NCBI GenBank assembly: GCA_964019165.1
Contig: OZ025268.1
Coordinates: 9,230,711 to 9,294,710 of the forward strand
Origin: Mastigias papua
Taxonomy: Eukaryota > Cnidaria > Scyphozoa > Rhizostomeae > Mastigiidae
Direction: 5' to 3'
DNA length: 64,000 nucleotides
Part shown: piece after piece, positions 37,424 through 60,464 of the stretch
Numbering within the stretch: position 1 is the first letter of the stretch
Layout of the letters: each line of letters opens with the position of its first letter
Translations under genes and position numbers: made by a program
Notes under the pieces: model-generated
The model's database searches: none
Told to the model about the DNA's origin: nothing
What the model saw: only the letters and a program-made list of their open reading frames with translations

Positions 37424-40400
37424 TATGTTGCAATCGTTTTCAGTCACAAAGAAACACTTACCTGCGTAGAGTGGAGAGATTCGTAGGCGAAAACATACAC
37501 TCTGTACATACACTACCGATACACCGAGAAGGTATGTTGAAATTACCTCGCTATCATTGCGAGACCATAATACCGACTTGGCTGACTTTTTCCGCAGATC
37601 AATGAGTTTTTCCGGCAGCCAGGGTGTGATTTTACACCCCAATGATTTCAGCATCATACCTCAGTCACTTTCTAAAGTATGTCCCACTCTGGCTTTGAGC
37701 TTGGCTTTTTGCTGATTTTATGAACCTTGCGTAAGGTTGTAGTTAGATTTATTCAAAATCGTAACACTATTGATTCCCATTGCAAAAGGGTGTTTCCATA
37801 AAACTGAAAAGGTGTGTGCCTAAAAACTTTTCCTGAGGGTGAAGGGCTTGCGTTTGTTATAAATGTAAATCACTTTACGTATTATCAAGAAAGCTGTAAG
37901 GGTTATTCGAAAAGTACGTAACAGAATAAGTTGTCATGTTGACCTCTCGTTTACAAAGTAGTCCCTTCCAGTCTGCGACGGCTGGCCCTTCCCTGGTCCC
38001 CCAGTTCTTGTAGGCTAGAATCACCCCTAGATACCTCCTCTTCGTTGCGTAGCCAGTCTTGGAAGAGACTCCTTATATAAGATAAATCCATTAGCTTCTA
38101 TTCAAGATTTTGAGAAAAGTGTACAAAATGAGGAGGCAGTGAAACTTTATAGGACGACAAAACTAAAGGACAATGCAATGAAATGCAATTAGTACTCAGC
38201 ATAAGCACCATTCACTACGTTCTTGCTACTCAGAAGGTCAAGAAATAGCAGTATACTACCAGTATGTGTACGTGTTACGCAACCGAAGTAGCCCGACAAA
38301 CTACACCCCCTAACTATTTCAACACAGCTTGTCACAACAGTGGTGTATAAAGCCTCCCCCCCCCCTCTGTCTGTTTGGCACTTTCTGAATGATCCCGTAT
38401 GTTCTAAAAGTGTCATTCCTGAAGGGGACTGACTTCACCCGATTTGAATTAAGCTAAAAGCAGTAACCATTAACGCTTTGCTTTCCAGTCAAAGTTCTCA
38501 GAACCATAAGCAGGAAACTGAATTGTTGCTAAGTCTAGTAGAAAGTTATATCTACATTTTTCTACATTTTATCTAAGAATCTATCTTATATGAAGCTTAG
38601 CATTTAGTGGCCAAAAACTTAGGTATTTCTTGGTGTAAAGAAATCTCAGCTAAACAATTTACTTTTAACATTCAATTTGCATACTTGAAAACAACGAACA
38701 AATTGCTGCAAACCACATAGACATACACTAAGAAGTTACATTACCTTGTTTTGGATAATACACTACACAGTAGAAAAGCAAGTAAATTCCTTTTTATAAC
38801 ATGAGACTTCGGTATCTTTTGTGCAATCATCCAGAGGAGAATGGGGGTTATTTTCAAGGCCGGGTGTAATTTGCGAGAAAACTCTGTAAACTGTACATAA
38901 AAGTACGGCCCATAGAGTTCCATAGAGTCTGATATCCAATGTGAATATGCCTATGCTGAAATTTTTCGTATCTTGATAAAGAAGAAGGCAGTTAGTCCAG
39001 TAGAATTAGAATCAGTTACTGCCTGATATCACTCATGAAACTACGCTAATTAGGTTCAACGTTCTATAAACTAAGCTTGTTCTGAATACATGCTAAGTAT
39101 TTTGCGGGTCTGCTCTAGATGAGGATCTTTAGTAGCTTGCTATACAAAAGAACTCAGCGTAATCAAATCAATATGTTCCATTTTCAGTAATGAAAAGTCT
39201 TATCGTCAAAGTCAAGAACACCATTCCATTTTCGTTGAAACTCTGACAAATTTCCTGACATAAAACATTACTTACTAAAAAGTTTGCAAGAGAATTGCAG
39301 TCAGATAGAAAGATTTAGGGGATTGGAAATCTGTTGGAATACTTCTTCCTTCCTAAAATCTTGATCAGTATACAAAGCTAAAAGCAGAGATGCAAGTGGC
39401 AGCTCAATAAGGAACTAGGTTCTCTAGTTTTCTCACGTTCAAGATTAGGCAACTAGCTTATGCATAAAGTCTTTGCTAGGAAGCATCATTGCAATCAAAC
39501 GTTCAATAATGTAGCTCATTGAGTCTGGTTGGTTCTTCTCGATGATCAGCAATCGGCAGTTGATAAAGTTGCATGCACACTAAACGAAGAGAACGATCAG
39601 GAGCAAATTAAAGCGAACGTAACATCACGCAGAGAGCGAAAAGTCGTACATCTGACAGTGCTGACGTTTGAAATTTGAAACTGCAATGGTATAGGTAAAA
39701 CGAAAAGAATCCTTCTATCTAGAAAGGTACTTCTTGCCTTTTCATTACCTTTTGAGAAGAAAAAGATGTTGGTTTCATAAACCTAATAAAGAAATACCTG
39801 ATTTTGGCGAACATCATCCTTTGATGCCAAATTGGAATGATGAGTTACAAATTAAAGATAATTTGTTTGGAGCATAGTTCTGATTCGCTGTTGGCATACA
39901 TCAAACGGGATGTTACCAAGCAAACCGAAGTATCAAATCTCAAAACCCGGTATCAGCAGAGCAGAGACCTGCAATCAGTTGTAATCAGGTTAAACTTCCA
40001 TCTAAGCCATTCATTAAGTAAAGGATTTCAGTAAGTTATTGGCCGTAGTGTTTGCTGATTTTATCAAATGATTGAAGTCCATTGATGCTTTTTGCTTCAG
40101 TTTGCAGCAAAAAGAGCAATGCAAAGTAATCTCCTCGCTTCGTTCTGCTCTGGTTCTGCCTTGGTGTGAAAAGATGTATTGTTTTCAGTACAAATTATCT
40201 GTATGCAAGTACACCATTGTATTCAGCTTTTCTAACCTACCTTTGGACTGAGGTGTAGAAAATATGGAGAATATCTGAAGCATGAAATGTTCCAAACCCT
40301 TCCTTTAGCTTAATTTCAAACTCGGAGCAAAAATTCGTTATTGGCATTTGCACTTGCAGTTAAAAATACAAAAAGCGTTATTTTGCGTTGCACATCTTCT

Positions 40401-40697
40401 TGACAGCATGAATGAATAATGTTTGGTAAGCATATGACCATTCTTTACGGTGAAATTTCTATAGTTTATTAATCCTATATCACGTTTATCATGTTTATCT
40501 TCTAGAATTAATCGCGTTTATCTATTAAAAACGCGGCGACCAAAGTGTAACGCCAACTGCAGTTTGGTCTTCATTGATGTCAATAATATGCCTTGGACAC
40601 TTGAGGTGCTACTAAAGCAATGGCCCTTTCTCTGATGTTTTTTCAAAAGCATTGTCATGTTGGATTGAAAATACATTAAGTCTTCATATTTACTTTC
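37424..40697. other. Intergenic between METTL2 start and PAW-C2 stop
   Basis: 3.3 kb presumably containing the METTL2 promoter and the 3' UTR of the next gene. I see no exon or named repeat; one poly-C run (about 38357-38367). The METTL2 frame stays open upstream of its ATG to 37657. Confidence 0.6.
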
Positions 40698-50530
<9,833 letters not shown>

Positions 50531-50918
50531 TTTACAAGAAACGTGCCTCTTCGTTCTTTTATGGTGCACTGAGAGGTGATGGGTGCTTTCACAAGATAGT
50601 GAGCATTGCCTCTGTAGCATACTAATTCTATTTTTGAAGCATCTGGTGTCCAGTCGTATTTAGATTCAACTAGTGCAACAAACTAGAAATCAGTTTCGTT
50701 TTCAAGTGATTTGGCATAAACCTAAGTAAATTCCATTTCTTATAGCATCACATGGCTAAAGTTATAAAAAGCTAAGAAGTTAATTTCTATAGAAACGGCT
50801 AGATTCAAGGGGATGTTGCGAAATAATTCAGTTTCAATCTGATATAGAGAATATTAGTGTCTGCCAAATTGTGTCACGTGGGCATTCTAGTAAGATAGAA
50901 TTTTCGACAAAATTAGCC

Positions 50919-51110
50919 TACTGTGTAATCAAAGTGACAATAAAACACCTTGCCATTAGGCATTCTAGCTATTGCTCGTACTGTTGCACCTATTGAATAA
51001 GCATATTGAACATCGCTATGCGGAGCATAAATGGGTCTTCGATGTCTCCAATTTTTCATTAGGGCTTTCACTTTGGTTAAAGCTTCACCTTAAAATCTTC
51101 TTCTTCTCAG
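50919..51110 (-). pseudogene. Unidentified exon-like open segment
   Basis: A minus-strand frame of about 55 codons reads EALTKVKALMKNWRHRR then PIYAPHSDVQYAYSIGATV and ARMPNGKVFYCHFDYTVG. Its composition is protein-like, but it matches no family I recognise and no good acceptor or donor completes it. Could be a transposon remnant or a missed exon upstream of the PAW-C2 gene. Confidence 0.25.
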
Positions 51111-51494
51111 TACCTACTTATGCTATGTTGTTTTCGTATAGGAAATTGAAACGATCAAGCTGAAATGGTCTTGATTAATACAATGAAAAAATGATAGCAG
51201 TATTACTTGATTTGCCAAAGGTCGGACTTACGAAGGTCCTACTTGTGCCTGTTAGACTTGGTGAGTATGGGTATCTGACGGGTACTACTAAATAGTAACT
51301 AAAACATTACCAGGCAATAGAAATATTTGTGTTTCTACATTAACTGGAACATAAATAAACATAAAAAGTTAAAAAAAATCGCTATCATTGTATTAATATT
51401 TGCTGCTATTATTACTTAGAACTGTTTGATTTACAAAGGATTATGACAAGAAAAAGCCAGATAATAACAGAGAAAACCACACAACGTCATTTGC

Positions 51495-51797
51495 TAGGCC
51501 CCCGGTACACGGTACCGGATAGCTTTTGAATCAGATGGCCTGTTATACCAGATACGTCTTTCAGTTACAAGGTGCCTTGCTATCCGATACACATTCCATT
51601 GGCTATCCGGTACAAAAGTGTTCTGCTCTGACAGTGGTACAAAAATGTATGTGATACACTCTAGTACTGTGTAACCGTGCTTTACAAGGCTAACCGATAC
51701 CGTATAACCACCAAGATATGGGGAACAAAAATTGTACCCGATAGATCATTGCTATTTGACACAAAAAGCTATCCGTCAAGGTTTAACTGAGGCCCTA
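51495..51797. mobile_element. MITE with CGGATAGCTTTT inverted ends and CTATCCGGTACA repeats
   Basis: Left TAGGCCCCCGGTACACGGTA then CCGGATAGCTTTT; right (complement) TAGGGCCTCAG then GACGGATAGCTTTTTG. Between them, six to eight variants of GCTATCCGGTACA. An open frame starting at 51732 partly overlaps its right end and is not supported as a gene. Confidence 0.5.
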
Positions 51798-52828
51798 AAA
51801 GAACGTATAGATCGGGAATTGAAATCAGGAAGTATTTGTCCTACGCTAATGCTACCTAACAGTTTTCATCAGCAACTTTCAAAACATAGCTTTACTATAG
51901 AGAAGATGAATCATTTGGGCACTTTGTTCATGTATTGTAACTTTTACCGCATTGCAGAGCAAAGCAGCTCTACTTTTTATTTGAAAACAGGAACCTGTGA
52001 GCTCCTCACTTCAGTCACTATTGGCGTTTATGATTAGATTTCATAGGAACTTTAACCCGTAAATCGAATGATGCTAAATCACATAATTTATATAAAAAAG
52101 GAATATCAGCATGGCGACATCATTTCTATGAACGAGGTTTCTTCTCAAAGTGCACATGCTAAGATTGCTTATTGTGTTGCGCAAAGGCTGACACAGTTTA
52201 GCATTCAATTCTGTTCGGCATGAAGTGAGAGCTGCTAGAATTCGCAATGAATAGGCCATAGAAGTGATAGGAATTAAAATTTCTGTGGGATAAGCTGTTT
52301 CACGGGAGCTTTCGTTATCGTTAAAACATGAAAGGAAAGAGAATCAAACAAAGAAAGCTCGTGGCCTAGAGGGTTTTAGAATTATGACATTTTGAAATAC
52401 AATATTATATACATGTTAGAAAATGGTAAGTCACACAAAGCACAATACCAGAACTAAAATTTAAAAAAGTAAAATATTTGTTGAGCTAAACTGTAACTGA
52501 GTTCAAGCAATTTAATAGACAGTCTTGCGAATAAAGAGATTTGCCAGCCTAACAACCCCTGCACAGGGGCGCGCATAAGTAGAAGTCTTACGTCCCCACT
52601 TTTCTCAAACCCTCCGGTAATCCTTTGACTCGTCAGTAAGATTTACCATAATGAGAGTGGCTCGTCGGTCGGCGTGTCAATAAATAGATTCTTTGTTCCA
52701 ACCTGTCGGTAAATTTTTTCAGCTACAACCCCCCACTAAAGAGTCCTTCGGCACACCACTGCTTTTGCCGTACGTCCAATTTACTGATCCCTTCTTATTG
52801 CTCCCTATTTTACGGTGTATAACGTTAT

Positions 52829-52860
52829 ATTCCCAGCTGTCGAAGTTAGACAGCTGGGAA
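52829..52860. other. Perfect 12-bp-stem hairpin
   Basis: TTCCCAGCTGTC, 7-nt loop GAAGTTA, then GACAGCTGGGAA. Surrounding 52.04-53.09 kb shows no gene. Confidence 0.7.
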
Positions 52861-53094
52861 AATAACACTATGGTCCTGTTTTTCTTGATTTCTCCATTAC
52901 CTCCTCTTTTCCTATCTGATTTCTTTCATGCTCCTTTCCTACTTTTAAAGATAATCTGAACACTGTTGCTGCAGAAACTCAATAGAAACATGAGATTTTG
53001 AGAGTTGGTGGTAAATAATCCATATGCTTTGGTGCGCAGATGTTTTATATACGATATGATCTCATGTAAAGTTACTGCTTGATGAATATCATTA

Positions 53095-53549
53095 CAGTAC
53101 TTTCTCAATTATCCGGCCGCTAATGGAGACAACATTCCTAAAAGGGGGTCGGGTAACCCAAAAATACCGGTTAAGTAAAATTACACTTTTGGACATCATG
53201 CACGAGAAAACAAGCTAAAATAAGTTGAAAGTGTTCTTATTATACACAAGTAAACTTGTCATTGTTATAATTACATTAAGGTATAGAAAAGAGCAGCTCC
53301 AAAAAGCCACACCCTATTCAAATCATTTACAACGCAGCTTACCAACAATAAATCTGGCTGCACAAGCAGTCCAAATCAATAACAACATTTATATTCATAA
53401 CAACATGACGTGACTTGAATAGCAAATAGCAAGATAATATGTTCGTAAACGGAAGATAGCACTTCAATTAAAGTAAAGTTTAGGGCCAGGGTCACGGCCG
53501 GATAATCGACGGAAGGTTAATCGAGATACGGTTAAGCGAGAAAGTACTG
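53095..53549. mobile_element. Pogo-like MITE with TA duplications
   Basis: 455 bp with CAGTACTTTCTC inverted ends, each flanked by TA (53093-53094 and 53550-53551). Degenerate TTATCCGGCC words follow on both sides. The interior is AT-rich without transposase sequence. Different TIRs from the 22-kb element. Confidence 0.75.
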
Positions 53550-53551
53550 TA

Positions 53552-56500
53552 TTATTAAGGGTGCACAGACCTTGTGCAACTACACTGATAGTAGTGAATA
53601 CAATCTTGAAACTAGAACCGAGCCTATCGCAGGTTTCCAGAGCTTTGAGTTCATAACTGTCTCAGAGCTGAACTAAAATTTTTCTACGACGCTGAGACAC
53701 ACTATTGTCACTGAAGTAAATTTTGCATATTTTTGCGTAAATACGAGAGATTTTAAATATTAGGAAAATGTTCGCGCAAAGATTTGTATGCAGAAACGAT
53801 GAATACAAAAGGTCCGCGACCATCTGGGTCTCTTTGTAGATATCATCTCAAAGTTTGAAGAATGTTTTAATTACTAGGAAGTGTTTCTCAAAATGTTTCG
53901 GGTAGTGGAAGTCATGAGGGATTTTCCCTCGAGATTGAATTCAATGCTAATACGGAACATTCCCTCGAAGACGGAGTTTTAAGATCCGTGTGCAGAATTC
54001 ACTATGCCATACACAATATTCGCACCAAACAAAAATGATAGCCATTATGAGGTACAATTGACGAAATTGCTCAATGTAGATTGATTTAATGCAACCTATC
54101 AAACTAACGCGAAAAGACAACGTATTTTCGTTTTGTACAAGATCTCGACAACATGAGTTAATAAGAATAAAGTTAAGTGCTTGAAATCTAGGTTCTCTGA
54201 AAGGATTTTTACTCAGATATAGTCACTACAATATAAATGACCTGTATCTATGTCAATGCCTAATAGATCTTATGATTGTGCTATTTCATTTGCTTGCAAC
54301 TTTCTCGGACAAGACATATTTCAGATTTTTCTTTCACTCCCCTATAAATTTCGAAAAATATCTAGATTCTGAAAGCAACAGACTTCCTGGCCGCAATCGA
54401 AAATTGCAGCTCAATTACCAACTTATTCAAATTTACTTTCCAACTTATATAATCTGCCCTTTGTCCTCACAGTGTTCAGCAAGCTGGGGAGAATATCAAA
54501 TAATTTTCCAGCTAAATGTGATCTAAACTCTACCTCAGCTTTGTATCCTACTGAAGATGCTAAGGGAGAGGAGCTGGAGTGCGGGCCTTGGCCATTTGCA
54601 AAGCTTACCACAACAATGGCACTAAGCTAAAGCTCTTGCTACCATTTCGGACTATTTGTAGCAATTTGCTACGTTATACTTTATTGAAGAGTTCTTCCTA
54701 CACATCTTTGTTGTGTATCTTACTGATGTTCTTTAGTTACTACGTATTAATCTAAATTTCCTTATATAGTTCAATCTTCTACTACAACTTTTATTGCCTT
54801 TCCTGATCTTGAAATAATCGATGCACTGTCAGTCCCTTTCCCACTGGAAGAGACGATATGTACTGGCTTACTTTTTTCTGTGCAAAATTAAGTCTCTCTT
54901 CCAGACCCTATTGTCTTTACAAAATAATTTTTTACATTCGTTTTCCTATATATCGCAAGGCTCTTCTAATGTCTACTGAAGCGGAAAAGAGCGTGACACA
55001 CAATACTTATGGCATAGCTAAGTTAACAGAGAAAAGGCTCTCCTTCTTATATTCTTTGGTACAGCCCCTCTACATCTTACTGCTTTCATAGCTTTGACAA
55101 GTATATCTGCTCATCATTCCAATACACGATCATTTCTTTCATTGCACTTCAAACATTCATAATCCTGTTGGTGCCCAAGTCACAACGATTGATCCCGGTT
55201 CCCTAGCTTATAAAGGATAGCAACTTTTTAACAACGCAAGACGACATGCTTATGGAATAACTGTTCTTAACTAGGAATGAACAAAAAGTACAGGTACCAC
55301 GTTCTTGTCAATAATAAATAAAAGTCAATACGATGTAATACTGAGTGGATGTCTACTTGGTGTACGTGGCTATTCGTATAGGCTTTGAAATCACGAACTT
55401 ATCGAAGTGATTTGATGCGAATTCAGAAGATTGTTTACCTTATTAAAGATATTTGCCATTATATGTGATGCGTTCATAACTCGTCGACTGCAGGTGATGG
55501 CGAATTGCATTTGATTGGATATAATCTACAGAAAAGTCGGACCTCCAATAATGTGTTTGCATGTACAGCTTGAATGGAAATTTTGCTATCGTTGGTTTAT
55601 GAATCGGTAGGAGTCAGTTTTTCAACCTTGGCTGCTATGTCCTACAGGAAGGCAACCTTTTCTTTCTAGTAATCACGCATGACTTGACGAAGCTATACCT
55701 CTTTATTCCGTGCAAATTCCAGCTATTGAAGAAATTGTCTAGCTTTCAAATGAATTCAATTGTTGTTCGAAAAGACCCACATGTATCTTGGGCAGTCTCG
55801 GCTAGACAAATCGCATCAATCATACAGTGCTAATAAGTCTTTATATCTACTTGGGATATTGAGGCGGGATTTGAATAAAGACATCGCACGTAACATCCAA
55901 TGATCTATCTAAGCAACAGCGTACAAAAGTGAAGCAAATAGAGATGGTGCATGACCGCTCTACAGGTGCAGCAATTGCACGCACGAGAAACTTTAACTAT
56001 GGGGTGATTGCAAGTGAAATTTTTAGGCTTGGCATGGTAACATGCTACAAACATATGCAAGAAATCCACCAACGATAAAAGTACTATAGGAAAATGAAAT
56101 CAATAATACTCTGAATGTTCAGGTCGGTGTCTGGGCTAACTGAAATTCAAAAGCACTCTGAAATCAGTTCGCATTGTCGAAAGGCTTTGAGATGCTAAAT
56201 CTGTGTGAAAATTTCATGTAAGCAGAGAAATTTTCGACGCAGGACGAACTGGAACGAACTGAGAGAGTGAGTACTGCACAACGGGGTAGATTGATCGTTG
56301 CTGGGCCGTCAGGAAAGAAGTCAAGAAGCTTTCAAAGCGCTTTGAGATTTTCATGTGAACAAACAGTAAAATCAAGTTTACAGAACTGAAATCACGTCAC
56401 CATGTGTTTCAGAGCGCTTCGGAATCTCTCATATGAGGCAAGGGGCACTAAATGGTCTATAAGAGGATTAAAGCTTCAAGGGCACGCGATTTAGATCATC

Positions 56501-56780
56501 TAAAAATGAGAACTCTTTAGATTGCTTGGATTTGACAATAACGTAACAGATTATTCATTCACATCATTCATATCAGAGGAGGACTAGTTGGTGGTACTAC
56601 CGGTGATTGTGCGGTGTATCTTCCCTATATTTATTCCAAATATACTTTGATTCTCTGGGCCCTATTTGGAAAACTTCACAGTAACCCCCAGTACTGAGGA
56701 GCTCATACAACATTGTGCTCCAACTCCTATGTCTTGGTTACTTTGCATGAACTGTAGAGAGATAACGATCATTTTTACTA
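53552..56780. other. No gene or repeat recognised
   Basis: 3.2 kb AT-rich sequence. Short open frames on both strands lack splice sites or recognisable motifs. Confidence 0.5.
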
Positions 56781-56784
56781 TAAT

Positions 56785-56965
56785 TGCACGTTTTTTTAAT
56801 AAGAAAGCTTTATCTCCCAGTACTGAAACTTTCTTAACTCTGTCATGATTTTAATATTGAAACTTTCTCAATACTCTCTTCTCAAGTGTGTATCAACTGA
56901 TAAACTTTCTTTGGTCTCATAAATCAGGTCTAAGGAACTTTCATAACTTGTCGAGCAGCCAGGTA
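56785..56965 (+). repeat. Terminal fragment, ACACGCTTTTTT / CAGTACTGAAACTTTC family
   Basis: GCACGTTTTTTTAATAAG is followed by CCCAGTACTGAAACTTTC and a second degenerate TTGAAACTTTC word, similar to the complement of 18.30-18.44 kb and to 22.96 kb. Only one end is present. Confidence 0.55.
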
Positions 56966-57734
56966 CTACTTTCTTGCAAGCCATTGCAAAAAACATGTAT
57001 TCTAACAGATTGTGTACTTTCAATGGTCGATGAAAAAGTTCAACAAAGTAGATTACTTATTCCTTTTCTAATCCACAAATCCACTCGAATAGTTAATGTC
57101 ATTTCTGTGATTACGCTGTTCCTTAAGTTGTGTGCAGGGACAGTGCAAGCCACCGAAGACTGGAGGGGACTGCAGCAGGCTATGCCTTGTAAAAACCACG
57201 ATTTCTGCTCTGGAGACAACGCTATTTGATAAAAGGGCGTACAATACAAGATGAGACAATTTCTTCAATGATTGGCGAAATTGAGCAATGTAGGATCTAT
57301 GTGCGTAATGTAAATCTTAAGTAGGAGAGAATTTGTTTTAAGAGCAAAAGTAACTTCTCTAACGACTGGAATCCAACATGTTCGGACTGCTTTACTTTAT
57401 TGAAAATAAACTCGCTTGGACGTCTTGAAAATTACTACAGACTAAAGTCAAATAGAGTACTCGAGAAAGTTAAAGTCCTCTAAAATATATATCTATATTT
57501 AAAGACCATTGTAGACCTATTTAAATTTCGAATGTTGGAGTATGCAAATTAGTCCAAATCAGTAATAGTCTCAATTTGAAACAAACAAAGGCATTTTGCA
57601 GTTTCAAGAGAATTTAAAGGCCGAAATGGGCCCTCTTTCCTACTAGCAGGATGCAGCTGAAGAAGCTAACGACCGTGTGTGTTCCATATATCCTCCCATT
57701 AACAACACATCAAAATACTCTAGAGTAAAATTCG

Positions 57735-57960
57735 TTCATTATCTTTTCTCTTCAACATTACACTTCCCTGGTGGCTGCAGCTTCAGCAAGCAGGCAACAC
57801 TTCCATTACACCCCAGACCAGGAATGCAAGCTTGCTTGGGGGATATAGTGGTATGACAACACTTGCAATATTTACGTCTTTTGGGTAGAGAGTTTTGTCA
57901 TCAAATGTTTTTATTGTCCACCCAACGGAGCATTCTACATTGATCAATTATAAATGATCC
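57735..57960 (-). pseudogene. Possible piggyBac-like relic (weak)
   Basis: Minus strand, two frames: SGSFIIDQCRMLRWVDNKNI then a stop, and a shifted Cys-rich piece starting KRRKYCKCC and ending at a stop at 57739-57741. R-W-x-D-N-K is reminiscent of a piggyBac transposase block and K-R-R-x-x-C-x-x-C of its C-terminal zinc finger, but they are far too close together. Could equally be chance. Confidence 0.2.
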
Positions 57961-58929
57961 ACTCACTAATTGCATTCTCTGAATAGTAACTTTATCGTTA
58001 CGGGGAGTATGACCGATATCGCAATGGCTGTTTACTTTCCCAGGCTTTTTCAAGCTTTCGCAAACTGTCCAATGATCTTATGTGGGCTAAATTGCGAAAA
58101 AGAATTTAATTGGAAACTTAAGTCTAATTTCTGCTCTGCAAAAATAACCAAATGCTGGGATGACTAGCCTATTCTTTGAAAGAATAGAAAACAGTTAATT
58201 GGGAGGGTAAAGGATAAAAATCATACTTAAAATGCAAGAAGAATTGAAAAGAAATTGAAAATCTGATAATTTTCTCGAACGAGATGCTATAAGTACCCAA
58301 TCTACCATTGTGGGTAGTGTAATTTACAGGAACCCGTGTACTCCTTTTAGCTTTAGGTGAGGAGTTTGTCAGCAATACTGCATTCAAGAGTCTTCTTCTA
58401 CTTAGAAGAGCATCTCCTAGACGAACCTTTATGGTGCTGATTATGATTTGCACATATCATGTTGTTCGAAGCACAATAGCTAGATTTCCAAAATCTAGCT
58501 CAACTGGCTTATTACATGGCCTCATAAACATCTGAGGCAACACTTTTATAGGCATTTGTACTAGGTGGTCATGCGGTAAATGAAGGAGAATGTAGGACTG
58601 AGACATGTCCACAAACAATATAAACCATACATTCGTAATGATAAAATTTCACCTAGTGCAAGCAATTGTCATTACTCTCTAAAAGCGTCAAGCTATGATT
58701 TCTTTATCCGCCATAGGCTTTTTACGCTATTGTAAAGCTATGTTTGGTAATTAACGTGGTATCCTAGCTCAATTTCTATTACAGTACATTCACTTTCATT
58801 AAACAATTTCATTGAATTCTGAAAGATCCTAGCGGCACAACAAATCCATTTTCAACACCAGTATGCAGTGTATTTGTAAACATTCTCTCGTAGAAATTCA
58901 ATACATAACGTAAATCCTGGAATATGGCA

Positions 58930-59045
58930 CTTTCTGGGTGGGGGCTTATTCGAGGGGAGACGTATTTAACAATTCAAAGTTCTAGCATGAGGTGTATTTG
59001 AGGGGGGCTTTGTAGAAGGGGGCCAATTTGAGGATTTACAATAAT
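58930..59045 (+). repeat. GGGGCTTATTCGAGG-type dispersed repeat, copy 2
   Basis: GGGGGCTTATTCGAGGGGAG at about 58942, then GGTGTATTTGAGGGGGG and GGGGGCCAATTTGAGG: a 40-50-bp-spaced series of the same sentence seen at 45.65-45.86 kb. Confidence 0.5.
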
Positions 59046-59449
59046 TGAGAGTAGTACATAAAGCATGCGTAGTCCAGGGGAGAACATTCTCATTGCCTTC
59101 TTGGATTAATATTGGGAGCTATGGCTATGAAAAATATTATTGAAAGTACTTAATATCACAATTTACCAGCAGCTACCTAGGCATTCAAAGAATGAGGCTT
59201 AATTTCCACAGCAAAAAGGGAGCCAGTACATATCCTCTCTTCCATTGGGAAAGAGACAGACAGTGCTTAGACAGTTGAGCTATGGAGTGGCTGGGCTATA
59301 GCCCCACCAATATTTTGGCTTGATTTTTAGCGAAACTAGTTGAGAAGCAAGCATGACAAGAGTAGACTGAAACAATAAAAATGGGAATGAATACTTGATA
59401 GTAGCTTAATCAACAGCAATAGATTGAATGATGAAAAACGCTGACTAAT

Positions 59450-60130
59450 TTTTTAACTATGAAGAGTTTATTATTCGCACGTCTCAGGCCCTCAATTTCC
59501 AGGCAAGAGAAAGGCTCCTGAGAGGTCTGAGGTTAGATCAAGAGCACATTTTCTACCTCTAACTTTGAGAGGACCACTATCGACAGATATATCTAGAAGT
59601 TCTGGCCCAAATTACTTTTTCTATTTAGGACGTTTCAATCTGCCGATTTTTATACTTTATAACAACTTGGACAGTCTCCTCGTGAACTTTCTGAAAGGTG
59701 ATAGCATTTCTTCTCAAATGAAGCTTATGAAGGGGATTATGCCGAAGACATTAAGTATGAGTACTTTCTTCCTCAGTTGGAGAGTTTAAAGATTCGTAGA
59801 AAGGGGAAGAAAGTCTGCAGTTTTTCTGACATGCTTGAAGAAATGAAGTGCCTTGCCTAGAATAAGAGATTAATGATATGTGAGATCATGCAGATCTGCA
59901 AACTACTCTACGTCAGTCCAGCTACCGCAGCTGTAGGCGAAAGACCATTTTCAATTGCACGGGGAAGCAAAAAGTAACTGCGAGCATTCCTGAATTCAAA
60001 ATCATCAATACGGTAAATCAAAATCTTGACCATGCTGTGTCCCCAATTTTAGCCCAAATTCAACCCATAACGAAGCTATCATCACTGTTGGCTCTCAGAG
60101 GTGTACAAATTTTAATTGTATATTGGTCAG
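59450..60130 (+). pseudogene. hAT-type transposase C-terminal relic
   Basis: Near 59905-59985 a plus-strand frame reads KLLYVSPATAAVGERPFS, then IARGSKK, stop, LRAFL. This follows the hAT dimerisation motif (P-A-T-x-A-x-x-E-R-x-F-S...K-x-x-L-R-x-x). Upstream pieces (59565-59789) are open but too decayed to align. Inactive. Confidence 0.6.
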
Positions 60131-60397
60131 ATTGGAGATGACATCATACAGCTACGGTGAAACGCTTCCAGCATTCCATGCAACAACATCCTGCAGAATT
60201 GGCAGCCGTTTGTTGGGAGCGCTCAGACCCCTTTTGCGGAGTTGCTAGGCACTGCTGGATGATGATGGATGAAGTTTGATTTTGATACACAATTTCGGGG
60301 GGGGGGTGGGACAAACGCCTCTATTGCTATGGGTAATGCTGGATGTTGGATTATGTTGGAAGCATTTAGCTAATTCACCTACCAAAATTAGACTGGA

Positions 60398-60464
60398 GAA
60401 TGCGCAATGGTAACGAAAATGCGCAATGGCAACGAAAATGCGCAATGGTAACGAAAAGTGCGCG
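60398..60464. repeat. 19-bp tandem repeat, 3.5 copies
   Basis: Unit AATGCGCAATGGTAACGAA, starting at 60399, 60418 and 60437, with one base change in the second unit and a partial fourth. Confidence 0.9.

Noticed and set aside
51732..52037. 101-codon open frame as a host gene
   Set aside because: Its 5' part lies in a MITE-like repeat, there are no convincing splice sites and no recognisable domain.
57739..57897. Small secreted cysteine-rich peptide (KRRKYCKCC...)
   Set aside because: No signal peptide or start codon, in-frame stop just upstream, and no acceptor site; a decayed transposon piece is at least as likely.
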